From the NCBI GenBank assembly GCA_964567745.1, contig CAZMNY010000055.1, forward strand, positions 1 to 48,914: 48,914 bases of DNA, written 5' to 3'. This DNA comes from CAZMNY01 sp964567745. Its GTDB lineage: Bacteria; Planctomycetota; Planctomycetia; Pirellulales; Pirellulaceae. The notes below the pieces were generated by a model that made no database searches, was not told the DNA's origin, and worked only from the letters and a program-made list of their open reading frames with translations. Every line of letters begins with the position of its first letter. The first letter of the stretch is position 1. Both the position numbers and the translations under genes were made by a program. Below are positions 20,692 to 29,127 of this stretch, in pieces.

Positions 20692-23145
20692 CCTTTGTGC
20701 GCAATTCTACTCTGTTCGACGGCGAGCGCTGCCGAGTCAGATCGCCCCAACATCCTGTACATCGCGCTCGAAGATATTACGCCGATGATGGGATGTTATG
20801 GGGACGCGTATGCGAAGACGCCGAACTTCGACAAGCTTGCCGAGGAAGGCATTCGATACATGAATGCTCATGCCGTGGCGCCTGTCTGCTCGGTATCACG
20901 CTCCAGTATCGTCACAGGTATGTATCCCAGCACCATTGGTACAATGCATCATCGCAGTGGAGGCGTCCCGGCCCCCGCGTTTCTAAAGTTCGTTCCTAAC
21001 CTCATGAGCGACGTGGGTTACTACACCACCAATCACAAAGGCGACTACAACATTGTCGGCATGAAGTATGACAAGCAGGGAAAGAAAGGCGGCGATACCC
21101 CGTGGCGAAGTCGGCCGGATAAAAGTCAGCCGTTTTTCTCAAAGATTGATTTTGGTGAATGTCACTCCAGCGTCACCAAGACTTCAGAAGACGTCATCGT
21201 CCAAGCACGACTGAATCGTCTGCGGCCGAGTGACTTCCACGATCCTGACAAGGCGCCCATTCCGTCGTATCACCCTGATGACCCTGTCTTTCGCAAAGCC
21301 TGGGCCCGCTACTATGACGCCGTCACTCAGGTTGATTACCGCGCCGGAGAGGTTTTTGCAGCACTCAAGGAAGACGGTATCTGGGACGACACCATCATTA
21401 TCGTCTGGGCGGACCACGGTGTCGGCATGCCTCGCGGTAAACACACTGCGTGGGAACAGGGCACCCATGTGCCGCTGATCGTTCGCTTTCCTGAAAAGTA
21501 CCAGCACCTCGCACCTGCTAGGTCAGGAGCGGTCCTCGACGATCTTGTCTGCCTGATGGACATGGCTCCCTCGGTCCTGACCCTGGCTGGCATTGCCCCT
21601 CCCGAATACATGCAGGGCCGCGCGCTGCTCTGTAAGGGCGACGCGCAAGTACGTGAGTTTCTCGTTGCCGTACGAAACCGACTCGACACCCGCACGCAGT
21701 TCGTTCGTTCGATTCGAGACAAACGGTATCGGTACATGCGGCACTTCTACCCTCAACGCCCGTACGCCCCGTACGAGACCTACCAGTGGGAAGCGCCCAT
21801 TTACGACCGCTTCCAGCAACTGGCACTCGCCGGACAACTGAAAGGGCCGCAGGCTGAATATGCCCAGCGATTCAAGGCCGTCGAGCAGCTCTACGATTCG
21901 GAACGTGATCCGGAAATGGTGCATAACCTCGCGGGCGATCCTGCTTACGCGGAGTTACTGAAGCAGATGCGCCAGCGGCTTCACGACTGGATGATCGAGA
22001 CACGGGACCTCGCTCTCGTCGAAGAACGCGAGCTTTATGAACGGGCCAAAGGGCGATCTCTCTGGGCAGTCGGTCAGGAACTCGACAACTACGAACGGAT
22101 CCTCGAAACCGCCAACCTCCAGCTCCACGGCGAGTCGGCGCTCGCGGACTTGCAGACTCGCAGCACGGATGCCGACCCGCTGGTCCGTTACTGGGCTGTG
22201 CTGGGTTTGATGGTGATCACACAGACTGCCGACAGCGACGTGGTTGCGGAGATTCTGCCGAGCCTCAACAAATCGCTCACCGATGAATCGATCGACGTGC
22301 GTCTGCTTGCCGCCGAAGGATTGTTCAACCTGGGTTACTACAGGAAAGCCCTGCCGGTCGTGATTGCCGAGATGTCGCATCCCAACACTGACGTGCAGGT
22401 GCGAGTCGGCAACATCCTCGACTCCCAGCCGCCGGATGCGAACGAGCAGCTGGCGTCCGCGATCGAACCTCTGGCGGTCGCGATGAAGAAGTTTCGGCCA
22501 ACAATGCGCTACGGCAGCACCAATAAACCCTTCGACCGCGCCTACCGGGCGATCACTGGCCAGCAACTTTACTTCCGTTGGGGCATGGGAGCATCCGGTT
22601 CACCGAAGAGTCCGTTAATCGCTGTCCAGAAAAAGCCCTTCGTCGCGAAACCCGCCACACAATTGACGCCACAGTCAGGAAACCCGAAGCGTCAGCGAGG
22701 GAAACCGGCGACACTGAAAGGGATTGGCGGAAAGATCGCTGAAGTGAGCAGCTTCCATCCCGGCCACGAACCGGAACACATGCTCGACGGCGACCCCGCC
22801 ACATTCTGGCACACACGATTCAAACCGGAGTTTGCCGAGCGGCCTCACTTCGTCGTTCTTCAGGTTCCGGCCGACAAACCGATCGCCGGGTTGGCTTACA
22901 CCCCGCGCACCAAACCAAACGGACGAGTCCTGGGTTATGAGGTCGCGGTCTCAGACGACGGGAAAACATGGTCGAGTCCCGTGGCGAAAGGCAAGCTCCA
23001 AGCCAACTCAACAGACCAGCACGACATCGAGTTCAATGCACCGGCGGACGTTCGCTTCATCAAACTCGTCGTCACCGATGCCGTTTCCGCCGGCGGGCAA
23101 CCCATCGCGGCCATCGGTGAGTTGGATGTACTGGTAAAGGAATGA
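20653..23145 (+). CDS. Sulfatase with HEAT-like and F5/8 type C domains; CSVSR active-site motif
   Basis: 830 residues from ATG 20653, chosen because a signal peptide follows directly (MRCLNSHRLRVFV, cleavage near ASA); in-frame codons back to 20563 are repeat-derived. The sulfatase domain (about 33-470) has IALEDITPMM, with Glu-Asp where most have Asp-Asp, and the active-site motif reads CSVSR at Cys79, so the usual Pro is Val. WADHGVGMPRGK follows. Residues about 494-640 look like helical HEAT-type repeats (VRYWAVLGLM, VRLLAAEGLF). An NPKRQRG peptide from a dispersed repeat lies at about 677, then an F5/8 type C (discoidin, CBM32-like) domain at about 691-828, likely sugar-binding. Whether the Cys is converted to formylglycine is uncertain; otherwise it resembles sulfamidase-like sulfatases. 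Confidence 0.85.
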   Translation: MRCLNSHRLRVFVPLCAILLCSTASAAESDRPNILYIALEDITPMMGCYGDAYAKTPNFDKLAEEGIRYMNAHAVAPVCSVSRSSIVTGMYPSTIGTMHHRSGGVPAPAFLKFVPNLMSDVGYYTTNHKGDYNIVGMKYDKQGKKGGDTPWRSRPDKSQPFFSKIDFGECHSSVTKTSEDVIVQARLNRLRPSDFHDPDKAPIPSYHPDDPVFRKAWARYYDAVTQVDYRAGEVFAALKEDGIWDDTIIIVWADHGVGMPRGKHTAWEQGTHVPLIVRFPEKYQHLAPARSGAVLDDLVCLMDMAPSVLTLAGIAPPEYMQGRALLCKGDAQVREFLVAVRNRLDTRTQFVRSIRDKRYRYMRHFYPQRPYAPYETYQWEAPIYDRFQQLALAGQLKGPQAEYAQRFKAVEQLYDSERDPEMVHNLAGDPAYAELLKQMRQRLHDWMIETRDLALVEERELYERAKGRSLWAVGQELDNYERILETANLQLHGESALADLQTRSTDADPLVRYWAVLGLMVITQTADSDVVAEILPSLNKSLTDESIDVRLLAAEGLFNLGYYRKALPVVIAEMSHPNTDVQVRVGNILDSQPPDANEQLASAIEPLAVAMKKFRPTMRYGSTNKPFDRAYRAITGQQLYFRWGMGASGSPKSPLIAVQKKPFVAKPATQLTPQSGNPKRQRGKPATLKGIGGKIAEVSSFHPGHEPEHMLDGDPATFWHTRFKPEFAERPHFVVLQVPADKPIAGLAYTPRTKPNGRVLGYEVAVSDDGKTWSSPVAKGKLQANSTDQHDIEFNAPADVRFIKLVVTDAVSAGGQPIAAIGELDVLVKE
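22678..22702 (+). repeat. Dispersed NPKRQRG repeat inside a coding region (copy 1)
   Basis: A 25-base stretch starting GGAAACCCGAAGCGT and ending AGCGAGGGA lies in frame and encodes GNPKRQRG. It differs at only one base from the copy at 33046-33070 in an unrelated gene. It falls in the linker between the HEAT-like and F5/8 regions, where an insertion is tolerated. Confidence 0.8.
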
Positions 23146-23147
23146 GG

Positions 23148-24512
23148 ATGAGCATGAATCACCTGATTACAACCCTCCTGGGCTCAGCGGTCGCTCTGAT
23201 CGCGATCTGCACGCGGCACGTCGGAGGCGAGGAAACTGATCGGCAAGCATTGCCTCCGATCCAGTTCGTGGGAGGCGATACTCATTTCACTGCTGCAAAT
23301 CAAAAACGGGTCGAACTCGTTAAGCAAATACCAAGCCTGGTAGCTCTGTGGGATTTTGTTCAACGGCGGGATTCGTGGCAGACGCACAATCCATTTATTT
23401 CCATCCCGGGAAAATCTGGCGGGCGGGCCTATGAACTCGAACCGAGAAACATATCGCGCGACTTTTGGCATGAGGGACCGCAAGCGACGCTTGCCGATTT
23501 TGAGTTGTTTGGGCGAGGACCATTCGGTCAAGCCGTCCGCTTTTCGAGTCCTACCAGCAAGGCGCATTTACCAGTCCTGGCCGTGCCACGAAAGAATCTT
23601 CACGACTCACCTCTGGATATCAAAGGCAAAGGAGAATCTGTCACGCTGGTGGTATGGCTGCTTTACGAAAGAGGCAATCATGCGATCGCTGGAATGTGGC
23701 ATGAGGGCACCGTTACCCCGAAGGGAGAACCTCCCAAAGTAAAGGAGCCCGGCAAGCGGCAATTCGGGCTTTTCGCTGGTCTGCAGGCAAACAAGGGCGG
23801 GATCGGTGCTCACATTTCGGAGAATGGCGGTGCATCGTTTGGCGACATCTACGCTCGGCACCTTGCGTCCGCGCCAACGAAAATGAAAAAGATCAAACCG
23901 GATACGAAACCCGCCGCTTCGGATTCATTCTGGAACGCAGTCGGTATGGTGTTCCACAACGAAGAAAATCGTGTGACCGCCTATGTGAATGGTTTGGCCG
24001 AGGAAGTGTGGGTGGAGAATCCGAAGGCGTCACGATTCTTTCAACATACCTGGCGCGCCTGGCAGCAGGGACAGCTGGCTGCTCTGGATGGAATCCAACC
24101 GGGTGAGGACGTGGATTTTCCCAAGGATCAGTTCTATAGCCCTCCCGAGCATAAGCCGGTTGAAACGAAAATCATCGAGCGGACATCGGGTCGCGTCGTA
24201 CGGCTGGAAACCTATCCGTTCACAAAGGTCGAGGCGACCTATCAGGTGCAGCCGGACGGAACGTTAGGGAAATCACTCAAGCGTGAGTTGGTGGCATTGA
24301 AATCCAATCCCTACTATTTCGGCTCCGACATCTATGCTCCCAAGTCAATTGAGCAGGGCGGGCCGTTTACGATAGGTCGCGTCATTCACAGCAATCGGCA
24401 CGCGACGCTTTCCGCGTGGATCGGTGGTGTCGCCGTCTTCGACCGCGCGCTTTCTGACGACGAAATGAAAAGGCTCGCGACAATTGGGAATTGCTCGGGC
24501 GCGGTTCAGTAA
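23148..24512 (+). CDS. Secreted LamG/concanavalin-like protein
   Basis: About 454 residues. Candidate ATGs lie at 23142 (overlapping the previous stop), 23148 and 23154; 23148 has AAAGGA at a proper distance. A signal peptide is followed by a long beta-rich protein. WNAVGMVFHNEENRVTAYVNG and the terminal WIGGVAVFDRALSDDEMKRL are typical of LamG-like jelly-roll domains, which often bind sugars. The middle (about 120-330) has no recognised motif. It is coupled to the sulfatase upstream and sits 18 bases before the next gene, so it probably works on the same glycan, as a binding protein or an unrecognised enzyme. The final codons lie inside one of the direct repeats flanking the next block. Confidence 0.65.
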   Translation: MSMNHLITTLLGSAVALIAICTRHVGGEETDRQALPPIQFVGGDTHFTAANQKRVELVKQIPSLVALWDFVQRRDSWQTHNPFISIPGKSGGRAYELEPRNISRDFWHEGPQATLADFELFGRGPFGQAVRFSSPTSKAHLPVLAVPRKNLHDSPLDIKGKGESVTLVVWLLYERGNHAIAGMWHEGTVTPKGEPPKVKEPGKRQFGLFAGLQANKGGIGAHISENGGASFGDIYARHLASAPTKMKKIKPDTKPAASDSFWNAVGMVFHNEENRVTAYVNGLAEEVWVENPKASRFFQHTWRAWQQGQLAALDGIQPGEDVDFPKDQFYSPPEHKPVETKIIERTSGRVVRLETYPFTKVEATYQVQPDGTLGKSLKRELVALKSNPYYFGSDIYAPKSIEQGGPFTIGRVIHSNRHATLSAWIGGVAVFDRALSDDEMKRLATIGNCSGAVQ

Positions 24513-24520
24513 AGTGTCAA
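24491..24520 (+). repeat. Direct repeat, left copy
   Basis: Thirty bases containing GCTCGGGCG, GGTTC and AAGTGT match 29041-29070 at 25 of 30 positions in the same orientation. This copy runs over the stop codon of the LamG-like gene. The two copies bracket the genes from 24531 to 29043. Confidence 0.7.
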
Positions 24521-24525
24521 GGAGG
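24519..24525 (+). promoter_or_regulatory. Strong Shine-Dalgarno for the 24531 gene
   Basis: AAGGAGG followed by GGATA and ATG at 24531 is the best ribosome-binding site seen in the window and decides the start against the in-frame ATG at 24561, although the latter begins the signal peptide more neatly. Confidence 0.6.
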
Positions 24526-24530
24526 GGATA

Positions 24531-26513
24531 ATGGAGGTCGGAGCAAACTCACCTGCCATTATGTTGAAACTGCGCATGAGCATAGTTGCAGTGCTTTGTT
24601 GGCTGGCAGGCGCATCGTCCGCCTTAGCGGCTCAGAGTCCGGAAGAGGTTGTCGCCGGATTTGACAAGCGGGTGGAAGCCATGTTTCACGCCGAATCCGG
24701 CAAGCCACTGGTGCGCGCGAAGAAGCAGAAGCCGCTCGGTCCCGGGCGTGGCAACTATGTTCGGGCCTACTCATATTCCATCGTCGGTTTCGCTGCTCGT
24801 TGCCTCTACCTGAACGAGATGCTGGACGAGGCTAATGCCGCGCTCTCCGAGAACGCTCAGCATTATCTCGATAACCCAAAGGACATCAATGACCGCGACA
24901 GCTTTCACTGGCACGCGGATGTTGTTATGCGGCTTGTGGAGATGTACGGCAGCAAGGGGACAAAGCATCCCGGCAGGATTACGAAGGAAACCGAGGCACT
25001 GATATTAAAACCGATCTGGGAGTACGCGAAGCAGGTTTCCTGGCTCGATAAAGCTGAGCATAAAAAGTCACAGACCTGGCACATTTACTTATCAGAGAAT
25101 CATCATGCCATGAGCTTCACCGTGTGCTGGCACTTCTCCAAGATCGCGAAGGATCGCCCCGAATACAGAGATCTGAAGTACGATGACGGTGCCACGGCGG
25201 CGGAACACTACCGCGCCTGGAATGAGTATTTCGTGGTCTATTGTCGTGAGCGTGCCCGCAAGAGCCCCTGCATCGAGATGATGAGTGATGACTACAACGC
25301 CACGCTGATCAAGGGCTTTTACAATTTCCACGACTTTGGCGCCCCGCAGGTAAGGCGTTCGGCCGGACTGCTGTTGGATCTCTACTTTGCCTATTGGGCG
25401 CAGGAACAGATTGACGGCGTTCAGGGTGGTGGGCGATCACGCATCTATTTCTACAAGGGACTCAGTCAGGACCGAAGCCACGGAAACGCCCCGCTGGCGT
25501 GGTTCTACTTCGGAATCGGCCAGCAACCTGCGGTCTATGGCCATGACGTGAGTGCGGCGCTCAGTGACTATCGTCCACCCGCCGTGGTGGCCGATATCGC
25601 GCTCGACGTGTCGGGACGTGGCCGCTATGAAGTGCGGCAGCGTCCACAAGGACTGGGGGTGCAGGGCCGGCCCTTGAAAACAGCTGTTACGACTGTGTCA
25701 ACCAGGATGCGAACTGATGGTGGTGGCATTCTGCGCTACAGCTACTGTGATCCCGCCTTCATCATGGGAACTCCAATGACGGCGGCACGGCCTCTGAAGG
25801 ACTGGGCAGCAATTAGCGCCCAGAACCGCTGGCAAGGTGCAATCTTTGCCGGTGGACACGATACCCGGATCGTCCCCATCGTGCGTCCCAAAGACAACCG
25901 TCGCGCCTTGAACGCCCAGTGGTCGGTGCAGAGCAAGGGAAGCCTGATCACCCAGAAGCTCAAGCATCACAGGGGCGGAGCTGAGATGATCGTTTGGATG
26001 TCCAATGACGGATTGAGTGAGCCCGTGGAAGAAGATGGCATCATTTTTGTGGAAGCTGAAAACGCTTACGCAGGAATCAAAGTAGTCCAAGGTGGTTTCA
26101 AGTGGAGACATACTTCTTTCATCGCCACTACGGGAGAAAAGCACAGGCGATCAACCCCAGAAGGAAAAACAATGATCCTCAATGAAGAATACGCCCCCGT
26201 AATCCTTGAGGTGATGGCCAAGAGCGACGTCAGCAGTTTCGACGCCTTCAAGACGATGGTGAAAGCCTGCAGGATTAGAATGAATGGTCCGGTGCTGGAA
26301 TACAAAACCATCTACGGTGAGCAACTGACCTTCGACACGAGTACCAGAGAGGCGCCCACCATCAACGGGCACCCGGTCAACTACGCCCCAAAAAAGGTCT
26401 TTGAAAGCCCCTTCCTCAACGCAAACTGGAACAGCGGTATCGTGACCATTACCAAGGGCGATCGAAAGAAGGTGCTGAATTTTGAAAATGGGAACTCAGC
26501 TCAGCGCAAGTAG
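24531..26513 (+). CDS. Secreted protein of unknown family, possibly a polysaccharide lyase
   Basis: 660 residues with a signal peptide ending near ALAA. I do not recognise a named family with confidence. The N-terminal ~380 residues look helical, with aromatic-rich motifs SFHWHAD, TWHIYLSENHH (188-192), MMSDDYNAT and a Gly-rich QGGGRSRIYFYKG; the C-terminal ~270 look beta-rich. This two-part build, with Asn-His, Tyr and Arg clusters, recalls alpha/alpha-toroid polysaccharide lyases of the heparinase kind, where His/Tyr act as bases and Asn/Arg neutralise uronate. N190, H191, H192, Y255, R302 and R304 are candidates (inference). The position next to a propeller lyase candidate and an esterase supports glycan cleavage. 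It could instead be a hydrolase. Confidence 0.6.
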   Translation: MEVGANSPAIMLKLRMSIVAVLCWLAGASSALAAQSPEEVVAGFDKRVEAMFHAESGKPLVRAKKQKPLGPGRGNYVRAYSYSIVGFAARCLYLNEMLDEANAALSENAQHYLDNPKDINDRDSFHWHADVVMRLVEMYGSKGTKHPGRITKETEALILKPIWEYAKQVSWLDKAEHKKSQTWHIYLSENHHAMSFTVCWHFSKIAKDRPEYRDLKYDDGATAAEHYRAWNEYFVVYCRERARKSPCIEMMSDDYNATLIKGFYNFHDFGAPQVRRSAGLLLDLYFAYWAQEQIDGVQGGGRSRIYFYKGLSQDRSHGNAPLAWFYFGIGQQPAVYGHDVSAALSDYRPPAVVADIALDVSGRGRYEVRQRPQGLGVQGRPLKTAVTTVSTRMRTDGGGILRYSYCDPAFIMGTPMTAARPLKDWAAISAQNRWQGAIFAGGHDTRIVPIVRPKDNRRALNAQWSVQSKGSLITQKLKHHRGGAEMIVWMSNDGLSEPVEEDGIIFVEAENAYAGIKVVQGGFKWRHTSFIATTGEKHRRSTPEGKTMILNEEYAPVILEVMAKSDVSSFDAFKTMVKACRIRMNGPVLEYKTIYGEQLTFDTSTREAPTINGHPVNYAPKKVFESPFLNANWNSGIVTITKGDRKKVLNFENGNSAQRK

Positions 26514-26597
26514 CAACGCTGAGAAACATCTTTAAAGATAACAAAAAGACGGGGAGTATTTGCATATACCGCGCAAAACTTTCATCTGAGGCGTTAA

Positions 26598-28037
26598 ATG
26601 AAAAAGAGAAAAAATGAAAAAACACAACAAGTATTCCCACTCCTTATCATTTGCTTAATTTTTTTAACGCTTGGATACAGTGAAAACTCAAGAGCTATAG
26701 CCGCCGAAGCTTCAGCGCGAGATAAAATCCTAACGTTTGGCGTCAATGGCAAGCGCAACATGCTCTATGACGCCCGCCAGCGACCGCAATCGGTGTTGTT
26801 ACATGGCCGGGTGTACATTGTCTACAACGCAGATGCCACTGCTACAAAAAACAACAAGGGCAATGCCTATCCGATGCTGATCACCTATGACCCTCAGACG
26901 CGTCGGTTTACCGAGCCGGTTCATATCGGACCAAAAAACAGCGATCACCATTTCAGCCCGATCATTTGGGCCGACGAATCCGATTACCTTCATGTGCTTC
27001 ACGGTTGCCACAGGACGCCGGGCACTCATCTCATTTCAACAAAACCTGTCGTTGCGGGGGCGTCCACGGTGAGATGGAAAGAAGCACCTCAAATCGCCCC
27101 AAAGTTGTCTTACCAGACGGTCTACCGAGTATACGATGAAAAGGAAGTGATTGCTTACCGAACCGATGGCCACACCAGCTCTTGGACCTACCGGATCAGT
27201 GACGACAACGGTAAGACGTGGGTCGGTCCCGAGCATGATGTCATCGATCTCGACATCAAGGGCCGAACCGACTGGTCGTCCTACCGCACGGCGCTCCCGA
27301 GTGAGGACGGCAGACACCTACACATGGTCTACGTGGACTACGACGACTATATAACAGAACTCACTCCGGCTCGGCTCTACAATCCGCGCTACGACCGAGT
27401 CGTTGGCAATGAGTGGAAGTATAACCTCTCCTACGTGAAGATTGATTTGGAGAACCACGAGGTCACCAATATTGATGGAAAGGTGCTCCGCACGCCGATC
27501 GACATCGATTATTCGAAGGATAACTGTCTCATCTGGGACACGGAGGGGCGAGGCGCAGGCATCCCGCCCGTAATTGCCTTGGATGCGGAAGGCGATCCGA
27601 CTTTTCTGCACGTTCTTTCTGAGGGCAATCTGAAGACGCATGGCTACTACTACGTGCGCCGTGAAGAAAGTAAGTGGCTCCAGACCAGGATCCACTCTTC
27701 AAACCACAACTGGAATGGCGGCTACTTGGTTCATGACGCCGATGGAGCCATTCACGCTTACCTGATCACCGGAGAGGGATATCTGGAAGGCGGCTACATG
27801 GATGGCCGTGGTGGTGGAAGTGTTGAGGAATGGATTTCCAAGGACAAAGGAAGAACATGGAGCAAAAACCGTGACCTGACACCGGATCGAGCACAATATC
27901 CCGGCTGGCGCTTCAATCACGTTCAACCAGTAGTTCGTCCCGATGGGACGCGGGTAGCGGGCATGCTCCTTTTCTATGGGTGGAAGGACGCGGATACCCC
28001 CACAGCAAAAGCCTTTCTACTGGACGAGGGATCATAA
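26598..28037 (+). CDS. Secreted BNR_4-type beta-propeller, candidate polysaccharide lyase
   Basis: 479 residues with an AT-rich, lysine-led signal peptide; GAGG lies seven bases before the ATG. The body reads as repeated propeller blades (YRISDDNGKTWVGP, EWISKDKGRTWSKN are Asp-box-like). PF15892 (BNR_4) proteins include the ulvan lyase families PL24 and PL25. As I recall them, those use two His about 20 apart and a Tyr-Arg pair 16 apart. Here His118 (SDHHFS) and His138 (HGCH) are 20 apart, and Tyr172 and Arg188 are 16 apart, so the pattern is kept. That supports cleavage of a uronate-containing, sulfated polysaccharide by beta-elimination; it is not proof. A different BNR-type hydrolase or a binding propeller remains possible. 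By eye the gene is more AT-rich than the sulfatase array. Confidence 0.65.
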   Translation: MKKRKNEKTQQVFPLLIICLIFLTLGYSENSRAIAAEASARDKILTFGVNGKRNMLYDARQRPQSVLLHGRVYIVYNADATATKNNKGNAYPMLITYDPQTRRFTEPVHIGPKNSDHHFSPIIWADESDYLHVLHGCHRTPGTHLISTKPVVAGASTVRWKEAPQIAPKLSYQTVYRVYDEKEVIAYRTDGHTSSWTYRISDDNGKTWVGPEHDVIDLDIKGRTDWSSYRTALPSEDGRHLHMVYVDYDDYITELTPARLYNPRYDRVVGNEWKYNLSYVKIDLENHEVTNIDGKVLRTPIDIDYSKDNCLIWDTEGRGAGIPPVIALDAEGDPTFLHVLSEGNLKTHGYYYVRREESKWLQTRIHSSNHNWNGGYLVHDADGAIHAYLITGEGYLEGGYMDGRGGGSVEEWISKDKGRTWSKNRDLTPDRAQYPGWRFNHVQPVVRPDGTRVAGMLLFYGWKDADTPTAKAFLLDEGS

Positions 28038-28119
28038 CCAGCCGCTGGATGTGACGGTCCTTGCTAATGCTCGTACCGCACCTCAGCTAATGCGTTCGAC
28101 ATAAAAAAGAAACTGGAAT

Positions 28120-29043
28120 ATGCATATGAAAGCTTCAGATACAGACCGACTCATGGTCTTTATTTTATGCGGCATTTTCTTTTGGAGCACCGCAGTCATT
28201 GCGAATGCGAACGAGGAGAAGGCAGCCAATATAATTAAGCTCTGGCCCAAAGATGCAGCGAGTCAAGGCTCCGAAGGCATGGGAGTTCCCAAGCCCGACC
28301 GGGGCGATGGACACATACGCCTCACCAATATAACCGTACCTTCAGTGCGATATTTCCCAGGTCCCGTTACGAAGAAGCCTGTGCCCGCGGTCATTTTATG
28401 TCCGGGAGGAGGATACGTCTCTCTTGTCACAACGAAGATGACCCCGATTGCCGAATGGCTCAATGGTCACGGAATCTCTGCATTTATCCTGATATACCGG
28501 GCCCCCAAGAAACGTAAAGAAGCTTTTCAGGATGTTCAGCGAGCTGTCCGGATTGTCCGCTCGCGAGCATCAGAGTGGAACATAGACCCAAGGCGGATTG
28601 GAGTAATGGGGTCTTCAGCGGGAGGACACCTTGCGGCCCGGGTCAGTACAGGTTTTGATATTAAAACATATCAGGAAGTAGATAAGCTTGACGGTGTCAG
28701 CTGCAAACCAGACTTCACGGTTTTGCTTTACCCGGCCTATATGAACAAGGGGAAGGAGCTGAGTAAGGAGTTTACTGTTTCCAATGAAATCACCCCAACG
28801 CTGATTGTATCAGCCAAAGACGACAAGGGCTTCTTTCCCGGAAGTCCAATTTATGCCAATGCTCTGAAAGAAGCCGGTGCATCCATTCGTGTCCACTTTT
28901 TTGATAAGGGCGGTCACGGATTCTCCATTCGGCCTAAAGAGTACCCGCTTTCCACTTGGCCGGATCTTTGTTTGCAATGGTTTAGAGACAAGGAAATTAT
29001 TGAAGAAGAAGCCAAACAAGAGAATGCGCCTGACAAGAAATAG
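28120..29043 (+). CDS. Secreted alpha/beta-hydrolase esterase
   Basis: 307 residues (an in-frame ATG also lies at 28126). A signal peptide ends near ANA. Then comes an alpha/beta-hydrolase with oxyanion-loop CPGGGY, nucleophile elbow GSSAGG (Ser166), acid in SAKDD (Asp234 or Asp235) and catalytic His in KGGHGF (His266). The layout is that of small exported acyl- or acetyl-esterases of carbohydrate loci. Expected role: removing ester substituents (acetyl or similar) from the glycan so that lyases and sulfatases can act. It is the last gene before the right-hand direct repeat, whose first three bases are its stop codon. Confidence 0.8.
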   Translation: MHMKASDTDRLMVFILCGIFFWSTAVIANANEEKAANIIKLWPKDAASQGSEGMGVPKPDRGDGHIRLTNITVPSVRYFPGPVTKKPVPAVILCPGGGYVSLVTTKMTPIAEWLNGHGISAFILIYRAPKKRKEAFQDVQRAVRIVRSRASEWNIDPRRIGVMGSSAGGHLAARVSTGFDIKTYQEVDKLDGVSCKPDFTVLLYPAYMNKGKELSKEFTVSNEITPTLIVSAKDDKGFFPGSPIYANALKEAGASIRVHFFDKGGHGFSIRPKEYPLSTWPDLCLQWFRDKEIIEEEAKQENAPDKK

Positions 29044-29070
29044 CTCGGGCGAGGTTCGGTGAAGTGTTAA
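29041..29070 (+). repeat. Direct repeat, right copy
   Basis: Matches 24491-24520 at 25 of 30 positions, same orientation (GCTCGGGCG, GGTTC, AAGTGT in order). Bases just upstream (GCGCCTGACAAG) resemble those upstream of the left copy. In another frame the region reads NKRMRLTRNSSGEVR, a peptide pattern I associate with dispersed repeats in many environmental genomes. Confidence 0.7.
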
Positions 29071-29127
29071 AACCTCACAAACAGTTGGAGCGGAAAGCTC
29101 TGATTACATGCTTGCAGTGAGAGACGA

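Noticed and set aside
29014..29070. Integron attC-like site at the right direct repeat
   Set aside because: Some resemblance to attC cores (GCCTGAC, GTGTTAAAAC) but no clear paired core sites and no integron integrase; kept only as a direct repeat.
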